Assembly (NCBI GenBank): GCA_947568835.1
Contig: OX387607.1
Span: forward strand, 19,929,277 to 19,993,276
Length of the DNA stretch: 64,000 bases
Direction of reading: 5' to 3'
DNA from: Protonemura montana
Taxonomy: Eukaryota; Arthropoda; Insecta; Plecoptera; Nemouridae
The notes beneath the pieces were generated by a model. It had not been told where the DNA came from. It saw nothing but the letters and a program-made list of their open reading frames with translations, and did no database searches. The first letter of the stretch is position 1; every line of letters begins with the position of its first letter. Below are positions 35,366-49,425 of this stretch, piece after piece. A program made the position numbers and the translations under genes.

Positions 35366-38300
35366 ACTCTGCCACGCTAGCTAGACGCTCCAGACACTCT
35401 GCCATGCTAGCTAGACGCTCCAGACACTCTTAGTCGCTACCCAGACGTTCCAGACACTTTGCCTTGCTACCCAAACGCTCCAGACACTCTGCCTCGCTAG
35501 CCAGGCGCTTCAGAAGCTCTGCCTCGCTAGCGAGGCGCTCCAGACACTCTGCCATACTAGCCAGACGCTCCAGACTCTCTGTCTTGCTACCCAGGCGCTC
35601 CAGACACTCTGCCTCGCTACCCAGACGCTCCAGACACTCCGCTACGATAGCTAGACGCTCAAGACACTCTGATTTGCTACCCAGACGCTCCAGACACTTT
35701 GCCTCGCTACCTAGACACACCAGACACTCTGCTTCGCTAGCTAGACGCTCCAGACACTCTGCCTTGCTACCCAGACAATCCAGACTCTCTGCCATTCTAG
35801 TCAGACGCTCCAGACACTCTGCCTCGCTAGCCAGGCGCTCCAGACACTCTACCTAGCCACCCAGACGCTCCAGGCACTCTGCCTCGCCAGCAAGGCACTT
35901 CAGACACTCTGTTTTGCTAGCTAGACGGTCCAGACACTCAGCCATGCTAGCCAGACGCTCCAGGTACTCTGCCTTGCTACCCAGACGCTCCAGACACTCT
36001 GCCATTCTAGTCAGACGCTCCAGACTATCTGCCACGCTAGCCAGAGGCTCCTGACACTCTGCCACGCTAGCCATACGCTGCAGACACTCAGCTATGCTAG
36101 CCACACGCTCCAGACTTTCTGCCATGCTAGCCAGACGCTCGAGACACCCTGCCACGCTAGCCAGACGCTCAGACACTCTGATTCGCTACCCAGACGCTCC
36201 AGACAATTTGCCTCGCTACCCAGACACACCAGACACTCTGCCTCGCTAGCTAGACGCTCCAGACACTCTGCCTTGCTACCCAGACCCTCCAGACACTCTG
36301 CCTTGCTACCCAGACCCTCCAGACATTCTGCCTCGCTAGCCAGGTGCTCCAGACACTCTGCCTCGCTACCCAGACGCTCCAGACTATCTGCCACGCTAGC
36401 CAGTGGCTCCAGACTATCTGCCACGCTAGCCAGAGGCTGCAGACACTCTGCCACGCTAGCTAGACGCTCCAGACACTCTGCCATGCTAGCCAGACGCTCC
36501 AGACACTCTGATTCGCTACTTCGACGTTCCAGACACTTTGCCTTGCTACTGAGACGCTCCAGACACTCTGCCTCGCTAGCCAGGCGCTTAAGAAGCTCTG
36601 CCCCGCTAGTTAGGCTCTCCAGACACTCTGCCATGCCAGCCAGACGCTTCAGTTTATCTGCCACGCTAGCCAGAGGTTCCAGACACACTGCCACGCTAGC
36701 TAGACGCTCCAGACACTCTGCTATTCTAGTCAGATGCTCCAGACTATCTGCCACGCTAGCCAGAGGCTCCAGACACTCTGCCACGCTAGCAAGACACTCC
36801 AGACACTCTGTCTTGCTAGCCAGGCGCTCCAGACACTCTGCCACGCTAGCTAGACGCTCCAGACACTCTGCCTTGCTACCCAGACGCTCCAGACACTCTG
36901 CTTCGCTAGCTTGACACTCCAGTCACTCTGCCATTCTATTCAGACGCTCCAGACTATCTGCCACGCTTGCCAGACGCTCCAGAAACTCTGCCACGCTAGC
37001 CAGACGATCCAGACACTTTGCCTCGCTACCCAGACGCTCCAGACACTCTGCCTCAATAGCCAGTCGCTTCAGACACTCTGCCTCGCTAGCTAGACGCTTC
37101 ATACACTCTACCATGCTAGTCAGACGCTCTAGACTTTCTGCCTCGCTAGAAAGACGCTCCTGACACTCTGCCTCGCTACCCAGACGCTCCAGACACTATG
37201 CCTCGCTACCCAGACGCTCCAGAGACTCTGCCTCGCTAGCCAGACGCTCAAGACACTCTGCCTCGCTAGCTAGACGCTCTAGACACTCTGCCATGCTAAC
37301 CAGACGCTCCAGACTATCCGCCACGCTAGCCATAGGCTCCAGACACTCTGCCACGCTAGCAAGACGCTCCAGACACTCAGCCAAGCTCGCCAGACGCTCC
37401 AGACACTCTGCCTCGCTATTCAGACGCTCCAGTTACTCTACCATGCTAGCTAGACGCTCCAGACACTCTGCCTCGCTAGCCAGGCGCTCCAGACACTCTG
37501 CATCGCTACCCAGACGCTCCAGACACTCTGCTACGCTAGCTAGACGCTCCAGACACTCTGTCTTGCTACCCAGACGCTCCAGACTCTCTGTCTTGCTACC
37601 CAGGCGCTCCAGACACTCTGCCTCGCTACCCAGACGCTCCAGACACTCTGCTACGCTAGCTACACGCTCCAGACACTCTGATTCGCTACCCAGACGCTCC
37701 AGACACTTTGCCTCGCTAGCCAGACTCTCTAGACACTTTGCCCCGCTACCCAGACGCTCCAGACAATCTGCTTCGCTAGCTAGATGGTCCAGGCACTCTG
37801 CCATGCTAGTCAGACGCTTCAGACTTTCTGCCTTACTAGCAAGACGCTCAAGACACTCTGCCATTCTAGTCAGACGCTCCAGACTACCTGCTACGCTAGC
37901 CAGAGGCTCCAGACACTCTGCTTTGCTAGCCAGACGCTCCAGGTACTCTGCCTTGCTACCCAGACAATCCAGACTCTCTGCCATTCTAGTCAGACGCTCC
38001 AGACACTCTGCCTCGCTAGCCAGGCGCTCCAGACACTCTACCTTGCCACCGAAACGCTCCAGGCACTCTGCCTCGCCAGCAAGGCACTTCAGACACTCTG
38101 TTTTGCTAGCTAGACGGTCCAGACACTCAGCCATGCTAGCCAGACGCTCCAGGTACTCTGCCTTGCTACCCAGACGCTCCAGACACTCTGCCATTCTAGT
38201 CAGACGCTCCAGACTATCTGCCACGCTAGCCAGAGGCTCCAGACACTCTGCCACGCTAGCCATACGCTGCAGACACTCAGCTATGCTAGCCACACGCTCC

Positions 38301-38852
38301 AGACTTTCTGCCACGCTAGCCAGACGCTCGAGACACTCTGCCACGCTAGCCAGACGCTCCAGACACTCTGATTCGCTACCCAGACGCTCCAGACACTTTG
38401 CCTCGCTACCCAGACACACCAGACACTCTGCCTCGCTAGCCACACGCTCCAGACACTCTGATTCGCTACTTCGACGTTCCAGACACTTTGCCTTGCTACT
38501 GAGACGCTCCAGACACTCTGCCTCGCTAGCCAGGCGCTTCAGAAGCTCTGCCCCGCTAGTTAGGCTCTCCAGACACTCTGCCATGCCAGCCAGACGCTTC
38601 AGTTTATCTGCCACGCTAGCCAGAGGTTCCAGACACTCTGCCACGCTAGCTAGACGCTCCAGACACTCTGCTATTCTAGTCAGATGCTCCAGACTATCTG
38701 CCACGCTAGCCAGAGGCACCAGACACTCTGCCACGCTAGCAAAACACTCCAGACACTCTGTCTTGCTAGCCAGGCGCTCCAGACACTCTGCCACGCTAGC
38801 TAGACGCTCCAGACACTCTGCCTTGCTACCCAGACGCTCCAGACACTCTGCA

Positions 38853-41800
38853 TCGCTAGCTTGACATTCCAGTCACTCTGCCATTCTATTCAGACGCTCC
38901 AGACTATCTGCCACGCTTGCCAGACGCTCCAGAAACTCTGCCACGCTAGCCAGACGATCCAGACACTTTGCCTCGCTACCCAGACGCTCCAGACACTCTG
39001 CCTCAATAGCCAGTCGCTTCAGACACTCTGCCTCGCTAGCTAGACGCTTCATACACTCTACCATGCTAGTCAGACGCTCTAGACTTTCTGCCTCGCTAAA
39101 AAGACGCTCCTGACACACTGCCTCGCTACCCAGACGCTTCAGACACTATGCCTCGCTACCCAGACGCTCCAGAGACTCTGCCTCGCTAGCCAGACGCTCA
39201 AGACACTCTGCCTCGCTAGCTAGACGCTCTAGACACTCTGCCATGCTAACCAGACGCTCCAGACTATCCGCCACGCTAGCCATAGGCTCCAGACACTCTG
39301 CCACGCTAGCAAGACGCTCCAGACACTCAGCCACGCTCGCCAGACGCTCCAGACACTCTGCCTCGCTATTCAGACGCTCCAGTTACTCTACCATTCTAGC
39401 TAGACGCTCCAGACACTCTGCCTCGCTAGCCAGGCGCTCCAGACACTCTGCATCGCTAGCCAGACGCTCGAGACACCCTGCCACGCTAGCCAGACGCTCA
39501 GACACTCTGATTCGCTACCCAGACTCTCCAGACAATTTGCCTCGCTACCCAGACACACCAGACACTCTGCCTCGCTAGCTAGACGCTCCAGACACTCTGC
39601 CTTGCTACCCAGACCCTCCAGACACTCTGCCTTGCTACCCAGACCCTCCAGACATTCTGCCTCGCTAGCCAGGTGCTCCAGACACTCTGCCTCGCTACCC
39701 AGACGCTCCAGACTATCTCCTAGGCTGCAGACACTCTGCCACGCTAGCTAGACGCTCCAGACACTCTGCCATGCTAGCTAGACGCTCCAGACACTCTTAG
39801 TCGCTACCCAGACGTTCCAGACACTTTGCCTTGCTACCCAAACGCTCCAGACACTCTGCCTCGCTAGCCAGGCGCTTCAGAAGCTCTGCCTCGCTAGCGA
39901 GGCGCTCCAGACACTCTGCCATACTAGCCAGACGCTCCAGACTCTCTGTCTTGCTACCCAGGCGCTCCAGACACTCTGCCTCGCTACCCAGACGCTCCAG
40001 ACACTCCGCTACGATAGCTAGACGCTCAAGACACTCTGATTTGCTACCCAGACGCTCCAGACACTTTGCCTCGCTACCTAGACACACCAGACACTCTGCT
40101 TCGCTAGCTAGACGCTCCAGACACTCTGCCTTGCTACCCAGACAATCCAGACTCTCTGCCATTCTAGTCAGACGCTCCAGACACTCTGCCTCGCTAGCCA
40201 GGCGCTCCAGACACTCTACCTAGCCACCCAGACGCTCCAGGCACTCTGCCTCGCCAGCAAGGCACTTCAGACACTCTGTTTTGCTAGCTAGACGGTCCAG
40301 ACACTCAGCCATGCTAGCCAGACGCTCCAGGTACTCTGCCTTGCTACCCAGACGCTCCAGACACTCTGCCATTCTAGTCAGACGCTCCAGACTATCTGCC
40401 ACGCTAGCCAGAGGCTCCTGACACTCTGCCACGCTAGCCATACGCTGCAGACACTCAGCTATGCTAGCCACACGCTCCAGACTTTCTGCCATGCTAGCCA
40501 GACGCTCGAGACACCCTGCCACGCTAGCCAGACGCTCAGACACTCTGATTCGCTACCCAGACGCTCCAGACAATTTGCCTCGCTACCCAGACACACCAGA
40601 CACTCTGCCTCGCTAGCTAGACGCTCCAGACACTCTGCCTTGCTACCCAGACCCTCCAGACACTCTGCCTTGCTACCCAGACCCTCCAGACATTCTGCCT
40701 CGCTAGCCAGGTGCTCCAGACACTCTGCCTCGCTACCCAGACGCTCCAGACTATCTGCCACGCTAGCCAGTGGCTCCAGACTATCTGCCACGCTAGCCAG
40801 AGGCTGCAGACACTCTGCCACGCTAGCTAGACGCTCCAGACACTCTGCCATGCTAGCCAGACGCTCCAGACACTCTGATTCGCTACTTCGACGTTCCAGA
40901 CACTTTGCCTTGCTACTGAGACGCTCCAGACACTCTGCCTCGCTAGCCAGGCGCTTAAGAAGCTCTGCCCCGCTAGTTAGGCTCTCCAGACACTCTGCCA
41001 TGCCAGCCAGACGCTTCAGTTTATCTGCCACGCTAGCCAGAGGTTCCAGACACACTGCCACGCTAGCTAGACGCTCCAGACACTCTGCTATTCTAGTCAG
41101 ATGCTCCAGACTATCTGCCACGCTAGCCAGAGGCTCCAGACACTCTGCCACGCTAGCAAGACACTCCAGACACTCTGTCTTGCTAGCCAGGCGCTCCAGA
41201 CACTCTGCCACGCTAGCTAGACGCTCCAGACACTCTGCCTTGCTACCCAGACGCTCCAGACACTCTGCTTCGCTAGCTTGACACTCCAGTCACTCTGCCA
41301 TTCTATTCAGACGCTCCAGACTATCTGCCACGCTTGCCAGACGCTCCAGAAACTCTGCCACGCTAGCCAGACGATCCAGACACTTTGCCTCGCTACCCAG
41401 ACGCTCCAGACACTCTGCCTCAATAGCCAGTCGCTTCAGACACTCTGCCTCGCTAGCTAGACGCTTCATACACTCTACCATGCTAGTCAGACGCTCTAGA
41501 CTTTCTGCCTCGCTAGAAAGACGCTCCTGACACTCTGCCTCGCTACCCAGACGCTCCAGACACTATGCCTCGCTACCCAGACGCTCCAGAGACTCTGCCT
41601 CGCTAGCCAGACGCTCAAGACACTCTGCCTCGCTAGCTAGACGCTCTAGACACTCTGCCATGCTAACCAGACGCTCCAGACTATCCGCCACGCTAGCCAT
41701 AGGCTCCAGACACTCTGCCACGCTAGCAAGACGCTCCAGACACTCAGCCAAGCTCGCCAGACGCTCCAGACACTCTGCCTCGCTATTCAGACGCTCCAGT

Positions 41801-42828
41801 TACTCTACCATGCTAGCTAGACGCTCCAGACACTCTGCCTCGCTAGCCAGGCGCTCCAGACACTCTGCATCGCTACCCAGACGCTCCAGACACTCTGCTA
41901 CGCTAGCTAGACGCTCCAGACACTCTGTCTTGCTACCCAGACGCTCCAGACTCTCTGTCTTGCTACCCAGGCGCTCCAGACACTCTGCCTCGCTACCCAG
42001 ACGCTCCAGACACTCTGCTACGCTAGCTACACGCTCCAGACACTCTGATTCGCTACCCAGACGCTCCAGACACTTTGCCTCGCTACTTAGACACACCAGG
42101 CACTCTGCCTCGCCAGCAAGGCACTTCAGACACTCTGTTTGGCTAGCTAGACGGTCCAGACACTCTGCCATTCTAGTCAGACGCTCCAGACTATCTGCCA
42201 CGCTAGCCAGAGGCTCCAGACACTCTGCCACGCTAGCCATACGCTGCAGACACTCAGCTATGCTAGCCACACGCTCCAGACTTTCTGCCACGCTAGCCAG
42301 ACGCTCGAGACACCCTGCCACGCTAGCCAGACGCTCAGACACTCTGATTCGCTACCCAGACTCTCCAGACAATTTGCCTCGCTACCCAGACACACCAGAC
42401 ACTCTGCCTCGCTAGCTAGACGCTCCAGACACTCTGATTCGCTACTTCGACGTTCCAGACACTTTGCCTTGCTACTGAGACGCTCCAGACACTCTGCCTC
42501 GCTAGCCAGGCGCTTCAGAAGCTCTGCCCCGCTAGTTAGGCTCTCCAGACACTCTGCCATGCCAGCCAGACGCTTCAGTTTATCTGCCACGCTAGCCAGA
42601 GGTTCCAGACACTCTGCCACGCTAGCTAGACGCTCCAGACACTCTGCTATTCTAGTCAGATGCTCCAGACTATCTGCCACGCTAGCCAGAGGCACCAGAC
42701 ACTCTGCCACGCTAGCAAGACACTCCAGACACTCTGTCTTGCTAGCCAGGCGCTCCAGACACTCTGCCACGCTAGCTAGACGCTCCAGACACTCTGCCTT
42801 GCTACCCAGACGCTCCAGACACTCTGCA
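38853..42828. repeat. Block E, unit E2 (3976 bp)
   Basis: E2 repeats E1 at an offset of 4367 bp up to about 42080, including the CCTAGG junction (about 39719) and the 29-bp monomers (about 39499 and 40537). It then differs: a different short run (GCTACTTAGACACACCAGGC onward, with its own 29-bp monomer near 42336) replaces the E1 segment. The result is a unit 391 bp shorter. Confidence 0.86.
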
Positions 42829-43817
42829 TCGCTAGCTTGACATTCCAGTCACTCTGCCATTCTATTCAGACGCTCCAGACTATCTGCCACGCTTGCCAGA
42901 CGCTCCAGAAACTCTGCCACGCTAGCCAGACGATCCAGACACTTTGCCTCGCTACCCAGACGCTCCAGACACTCTGCCTCAATAGCCAGTCGCTTCAGAC
43001 ACTCTGCCTCGCTAGCTAGACGCTTCATACACTCTACCATGCTAGTCAGACGCTCTAGACTTTCTGCCTCGCTAAAAAGACGCTCCTGACACACTGCCTC
43101 GCTACCCAGACGCTTCAGACACTATGCCTCGCTACCCAGACGCTCCAGAGACTCTGCCTCGCTAGCCAGACGCTCAAGACACTCTGCCTCGCTAGCTAGA
43201 CGCTCTAGACACTCTGCCATGCTAACCAGACGCTCCAGACTATCCGCCACGCTAGCCATAGGCTCCAGACACTCTGCCACGCTAGCAAGACGCTCCAGAC
43301 ACTCAGCCACGCTCGCCAGACGCTCCAGACACTCTGCCTCGCTATTCAGACGCTCCAGTTACTCTACCATTCTAGCTAGACGCTCCAGACACTCTGCCTC
43401 GCTAGCCAGGCGCTCCAGACACTCTGCATCGCTAGCCAGACGCTCGAGACACCCTGCCACGCTAGCCAGACGCTCAGACACTCTGATTCGCTACCCAGAC
43501 TCTCCAGACAATTTGCCTCGCTACCCAGACACACCAGACACTCTGCCTCGCTAGCTAGACGCTCCAGACACTCTGCCTTGCTACCCAGACCCTCCAGACA
43601 CTCTGCCTTGCTACCCAGACCCTCCAGACATTCTGCCTCGCTAGCCAGGTGCTCCAGACACTCTGCCTCGCTACCCAGACGCTCCAGACTATCTGCCACG
43701 CTAGCCAGTGGCTCCAGACTATCTGCCACGCTAGCCAGAGGCTGCAGACACTCTGCCACGCTAGCTAGACGCTCCAGACACTCTGCCATGCTAGCTAGAC
43801 GCTCCAGACACTCTTAG
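42829..43817. repeat. Block E, partial unit E3 (989 bp)
   Basis: E3 corresponds to the first 948 bp of E1 but is 41 bp longer, because it has the intact sequence where E1 and E2 carry the CCTAGG deletion (around 43690-43745). It has the 29-bp monomer at about 43475. It joins block F at the TAG-block boundary at 43815. Confidence 0.85.
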
Positions 43818-45599
43818 TCGCTACCCAGACGTTCCAGACACTTTGCCTTGCTACCCAAACGCTCCAGACACTCTGCCTCGCTAGCCAGGCGCTTCAGAAG
43901 CTCTGCCTCGCTAGCGAGGCGCTCCAGACACTCTGCCATACTAGCCAGACGCTCCAGAGACTCTGCCTCGCTAGCCAGGCGCTTCAGACACTCTGCCATG
44001 CTAGCCAGACGCTATAGACTATATGCCACGCTAGCCATAGGCTCCAGACACTCTGCTACGCTAGCTAGACGCTCCAGACACTCTGCCTTGCTACCCAGAC
44101 GCTCCAGACACTCTGCCATTCTAGTCAGACGCTCTAGACTATCTGCCACGCTAGCCAGACGCTCCAGACACTCTGCCACGCTAGCCAGACTCTCTAGACA
44201 CTTTGCCCCGCTACCCAGACGCTCCAGACAATCTGCTTCGCTAGCTAGATGGTCCAGGCACTCTGCCATGCTAGTCAGACGCTTCAGACTTTCTGCCTTA
44301 CTAGCAAGACGCTCAAGACACTCTGCCATTCTAGTCAGACGCTCCAGACTACCTGCTACGCTAGCCAGAGGCTCCAGACACTCTGCTTTGCTAGCCAGAC
44401 GCTCCAGGTACTCTGCCTTGCTACCCAGACAATCCAGACTCTCTGCCATTCTAGTCAGACGCTCCAGACACTCTGCCTCGCTAGCCAGGCGCTCCAGACA
44501 CTCTACCTCGCCACCCAGACGCTCCAGGCACTCTGCCTCGCCAGCAAGGCACTTCAGACACTCTGTTTTGCTAGCTAGACGGTCCAGACACTCAGCCATG
44601 CTAGCCAGACGCTCCAGGTTCTCTGCCTTGCTACCCAGACGCTCCAGACACTCTGCCATTCTAGTCAGACGCTCCAGACTATCTGCCACGCTAGCCAGAG
44701 GCTCCAGACACTCTGCCACGCTAGCCATACGCTGCAGACACTCAGCTATGCTAGCCACACGCTCCAGACTTTCTGCCACGCTAGCCAGACGCTCAAGACA
44801 CTCTGCCACGCTAGCCAGACGCTCCAGACACTCTGATTCGCTACCCAGACGCTCCAGACACTTTGCCTCGCTACCCAGACACACCAGACACTCTGCCTTG
44901 CTACCCAGACCCTCCAGACACTCTGCCTTGCTAGCCAGGTGCTCCAGACACTCTGCCTCGCTACCCAGTCGCTCCAGACTATCTGCCACGCTAGCCAGTG
45001 GCTCCAGACACTCTGACACGCTAGCTAGACGCTCCAGACACTCTGACATTCTAGTCAGACGCTCCAGACTATCTGCCACGCTAGCCAGAGGCTCCAGACA
45101 CTCTGCTACGCTAGCCATACGCTGCAGACACTCAGCTATGCTAGCCACACGCTCCAGACTTTCTGCCACGCTAGCCAGACGCTCGAGACACTCTGCCACG
45201 CTAGCCAGACGCTCCAGACACTCTGATTCGCTACCCAGACGCTCCAGACACTTTGCCTCGCTACCCAGACACACCAGACACTCTGCCTTGCTACCCAGAC
45301 CCTCCAGACACTCTGCCTTGCTAGCCAGGTGCTCCAGACACTCTGCCTCGCTACCCAGACGCTCCAGACTATCTGCCACGCTAGCCAGAGGCTGCAGACA
45401 CTCTGCCACGCTAGCTAGACGCTCCAGACACTCTGCCATGCTAGCCAGACGCTCCAGACACTCTGATTCGCTACTTCGACGTTCCAGACACTTTGCCTTG
45501 CTACTGAGACGCTCCAGACACTCTGCCTCGCTAGCCAGGCGCTTCAGAAGCTCTGCCCCGCTAGTAAGGCTCTCCAGACACTCGGCCATGCCAGCCAGA

Positions 45600-45655
45600 C
45601 GCTTCAGTTTTATCTGCCACGCTAGCCAGAGGTTCCAGACACTCGCCACGCTAGC
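45600..45655. repeat. Paired +1/-1 indels private to F1
   Basis: CAGTTTTATCTGCC has one extra T compared with the CAGTTTATCTGCC monomer in other units. About 40 bp later CACTCGCCACG has lost one base relative to CACTCTGCCACG. The net length is unchanged. F2 (near 51220) and F3 have neither. The pair could be real mutation or a residual sequencing error. Confidence 0.75.
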
Positions 45656-46964
45656 TAGACGCTCCAGACACTCTGCTATTCTAGTCAGATGCTCCAGACT
45701 ATCTGCCACGCTAGCCAGAGGCTCCAGACACTCTGCCACGCTAGCAAGACACTCCAGACACTCTGTCTTGCTAGCCAGGCGCTCCAGACATTCTGCCACG
45801 CTAGCTAGACGCTCCAGACACTCTGCCTTGCTACCCAGACGCTCCAGACACTCTGCTTCGCTAGCTTGACACTCCAGTCACTCTGCCATTCTATTCAGAC
45901 GCTCCAGACTATCTGCCACGCTTGCCAGACGCTCCAGAAACTCTGCCACGCTAGCCAGACGATCCAGACACTTTGCCTCGCTACCCAGACGCTCCAGACA
46001 CTCTGCCTCAATAGCCAGTCGCTTCAGACACTCTGCCTCGCTAGCTAGACGCTTCATACACTCTACCATGCTAGTCAGACGCTCTAGACTTTCTGCCTCG
46101 CTAGAAAGACGCTCCTGACACACTGCCTCGCTACCCAGACGCTCCAGACACTATGCCTCGCTACCCAGACGCTCCAGAGACTCTGCCTCTCTAGCCAGAC
46201 GCTCAAGACACTCTGCCTCGCTAGCTAGACGCTCTAGACACTCTGCCATGCTAATCAGACGCTCCAGACTATCCGCCACGCTAGCCATAGGCTCCAGACA
46301 CTCTGCCACGCTAGCAAGACGCTCCAGACACTCAGCCACGCTCGCCAGACGCTCCAGACACTCTGCCTCGCTATTCAGACGCTCCAGTTACTCTACCATG
46401 CTAGCTAGACGCTCCAGACACTCTGCCTCGCTAGCCAGGCGCTCCAGACACTCTGCATCGCTACCCAGACGCTCCAGACACTCTGCTACGCTAGCTAGAC
46501 GCTCCAGACACTCTGTCTTGCTACCCAGACGCTCCAGACTCTCTGTCTTGCTACCCAGGCGCTCCAGACACTCTGCCTCGCTACCCAGACGCTCCAGACA
46601 CTCTGCTACGATAGCTAGACGCTCAAGACACTCTGATTTGCTACCCAGACGCTCCAGACACTTTGCCTCGCTACCTAGACACACCAGACACTCTGCTTCG
46701 CTAGCTAGACGCTCCAGACACTCTGCCTTGCTACCCAGACAATCCAGACTCTCTGCCATTCTAGTCAGACGCTCCAGACACTCTGCCTCGCTAGCCAGGC
46801 GCTCCAGACACTCTACCTAGCCACCCAGACGCTCCAGGCACTCTGCCTCGCCAGCAAGGCACTTCAGACACTCTGTTTTGCTAGCTAGACGGTCCAGACA
46901 CTCAGCCATGCTAGCCAGACGCTCCAGGTACTCTGCCTTGCTACCCAGACGCTCCAGACACTCT

Positions 46965-47264
46965 GCCATTCTAGTCAGACGCTCCAGACTATCTGCCACG
47001 CTAGCCAGAGGCTCCAGACACTCTGCCACGCTAGCCATACGCTGCAGACACTCAGCTATGCTAGCCACACGCTCCAGACTTTCTGCCATGCTAGCCAGAC
47101 GCTCGAGACACTCTGCCATTCTAGTCAGACGCTCCAGACTATCTGCCACGCTAGCCAGAGGCTCCAGACACTCTGCCACGCTAGCCATACGCTGCAGACA
47201 CTCAGCTATGCTAGCCACACGCTTCAGACTTTCTGCCATGCTAGCCAGACGCTCGAGACACCCT
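46965..47264. repeat. 150-bp (five-monomer) tandem duplication in F1
   Basis: The run ATTCTAGTCAG, GAGGCTCC, CATACGCTGCAG, GCCACACGC, then the CTCGAGAC monomer occurs twice in succession. F2 and F3 have a single copy at the equivalent place. This explains the 150-bp difference between the 5608-bp and 5458-bp units. Confidence 0.85.
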
Positions 47265-49425
47265 GCCACGCTAGCCAGACGCTCAGACACTCTGATTCGC
47301 TACCCAGACGCTCCAGACAATTTGCCTCGCTACCCAGACACACCAGACACTCTGCCTCGCTAGCTAGACGCTCCAGACACTCTGCCTTGCTACCCAGACC
47401 CTCCAGACACTCTGCCTTGCTACCCAGACCCTCCAGACATTCTGCCTCGCTAGCCAGGTGCTCCAGACACTCTGCCTCGCTACCCAGACGCTCCAGACTA
47501 TCTGCCACGCTAGCCAGTGGCTCCAGACTATCTGCCACGCTAGCCAGAGGCTGCAGACACTCTGCCACGCTAGCTAGACGCTCCAGACACTCTGCCATGC
47601 TAGCCAGACGCTCCAGACACTCTGATTCGCTACTTCGACGTTCCAGACACTTTGCCTTGCTACTGAGACGCTCCAGACACTCTGCCTCGCTAGCCAGGCG
47701 CTTAAGAAGCTCTGCCCCGCTAGTTAGGCTCTCCAGACACTCTGCCATGCCAGCCAGACGCTTCAGTTTATCTGCCACGCTAGCCAGAGGTTCCAGACAC
47801 TCTGCCACGCTAGCTAGACGCTCCAGACACTCTGCTATTCTAGTCAGATGCTCCAGACTATCTGCCACGCTAGCCAGAGGCTCCAGACACTCTGCCACGC
47901 TAGCAAGACACTCCAGACACTCTGTCTTGCTAGCCAGGCGCTCCAGACACTCTGCCACGCTAGCTAGACGCTCCAGACACTCTGCCTTGCTACCCAGACG
48001 CTCCAGACACTCTGCTTCGCTAGCTTGACACTCCAGTCACTCTGCCATTCTATTCAGACGCTCCAGACTATCTGCCACGCTTGCCAGACGCTCCAGAAAC
48101 TCTGCCACGCTAGCCAGACGATCCAGACACTTTGCCTCGCTACCCAGACGCTCCAGACACTCTGCCTCAATAGCCAGTCGCTTCAGACACTCTGCCTCGC
48201 TAGCTAGACGCTTCATACACTCTACCATGCTAGTCAGACGCTCTAGACTTTCTGCCTCGCTAGAAAGACGCTCCTGACACTCTGCCTCGCTACCCAGACG
48301 CTCCAGACACTATGCCTCGCTACCCAGACGCTCCAGAGACTCTGCCTCGCTAGCCAGACGCTCAAGACACTCTGCCTCGCTAGCTAGACGCTCTAGACAC
48401 TCTGCCATGCTAACCAGACGCTCCAGACTATCCGCCACGCTAGCCATAGGCTCCAGACACTCTGCCACGCTAGCAAGACGCTCCAGACACTCAGCCAAGC
48501 TCGCCAGACGCTCCAGACACTCTGCCTCGCTATTCAGACGCTCCAGTTACTCTACCATGCTAGCTAGACGCTCCAGACACTCTGCCTCGCTAGCCAGGCG
48601 CTCCAGACACTCTGCATCGCTACCCAGACGCTCCAGACACTCTGCTACGCTAGCTAGACGCTCCAGACACTCTGTCTTGCTACCCAGACGCTCCAGACTC
48701 TCTGTCTTGCTACCCAGGCGCTCCAGACACTCTGCCTCGCTACCCAGACGCTCCAGACACTCTGCTACGCTAGCTACACGCTCCAGACACTCTGATTCGC
48801 TACCCAGACGCTCCAGACACTTTGCCTCGCTACTTAGACACACCAGGCACTCTGCCTCGCCAGCAAGGCACTTCAGACACTCTGTTTGGCTAGCTAGACG
48901 GTCCAGACACTCTGCCATTCTAGTCAGACGCTCCAGACTATCTGCCACGCTAGCCAGAGGCTCCAGACACTCTGCCACGCTAGCCATACGCTGCAGACAC
49001 TCAGCTATGCTAGCCACACGCTCCAGACTTTCTGCCACGCTAGCCAGACAATCGAGACACCCTGCCACGCTAGCCAGACGCTCAGACACTCTGATTCGCT
49101 ACCCAGACTCTCCAGACAATTTGCCTCGCTACCCAGACACACCAGACACTCTGCCTCGCTAGCTAGACGCTCCAGACACTCTGCCTTGCTACCCAGACCC
49201 TCCAGACACTCTGCCTTGCTACCCAGACCCTCCAGACATTCTGCCTCGCTAGCCAGGTGCTCCAGACACTCTGCCTCGCTACCCAGACGCTCCAGACTAT
49301 CTGCCACGCTAGCCAGTGGCTCCAGACTATCTGCCACGCTAGCCAGAGGCTGCAGACACTCTGCCACGCTAGCTAGACGCTCCAGACACTCTGCCATGCT
49401 AGCTAGACGCTCCAGACACTCTTAG

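Larger units (their letters stand above)
34486..38852. repeat. Block E, unit E1 (4367 bp)
   Basis: This unit contains three length-altering monomers: two 29-bp monomers (near 35132 and 36170) and a 41-bp deletion at about 35350. They account exactly for 4367 bp being 147 monomers minus 43 bases. It combines C/D-type, TAG-block and D/F-type runs. It lacks the TATAGACTATA monomer found in blocks B, D and F. Confidence 0.87.
43818..49425. repeat. Block F, unit F1 (5608 bp)
   Basis: This is the first of the F units, bounded by TAG-block monomers at 43815 and 49423. It has a 390-bp tandem repeat (44658 with 45048), two landmark monomers (45858 and 48017) and two 29-bp monomers (about 47284 and 49083). 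It is 150 bp longer than F2 because of a five-monomer tandem duplication at about 46965-47264. Its length equals 187 monomers minus the two lost bases. Confidence 0.9.
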
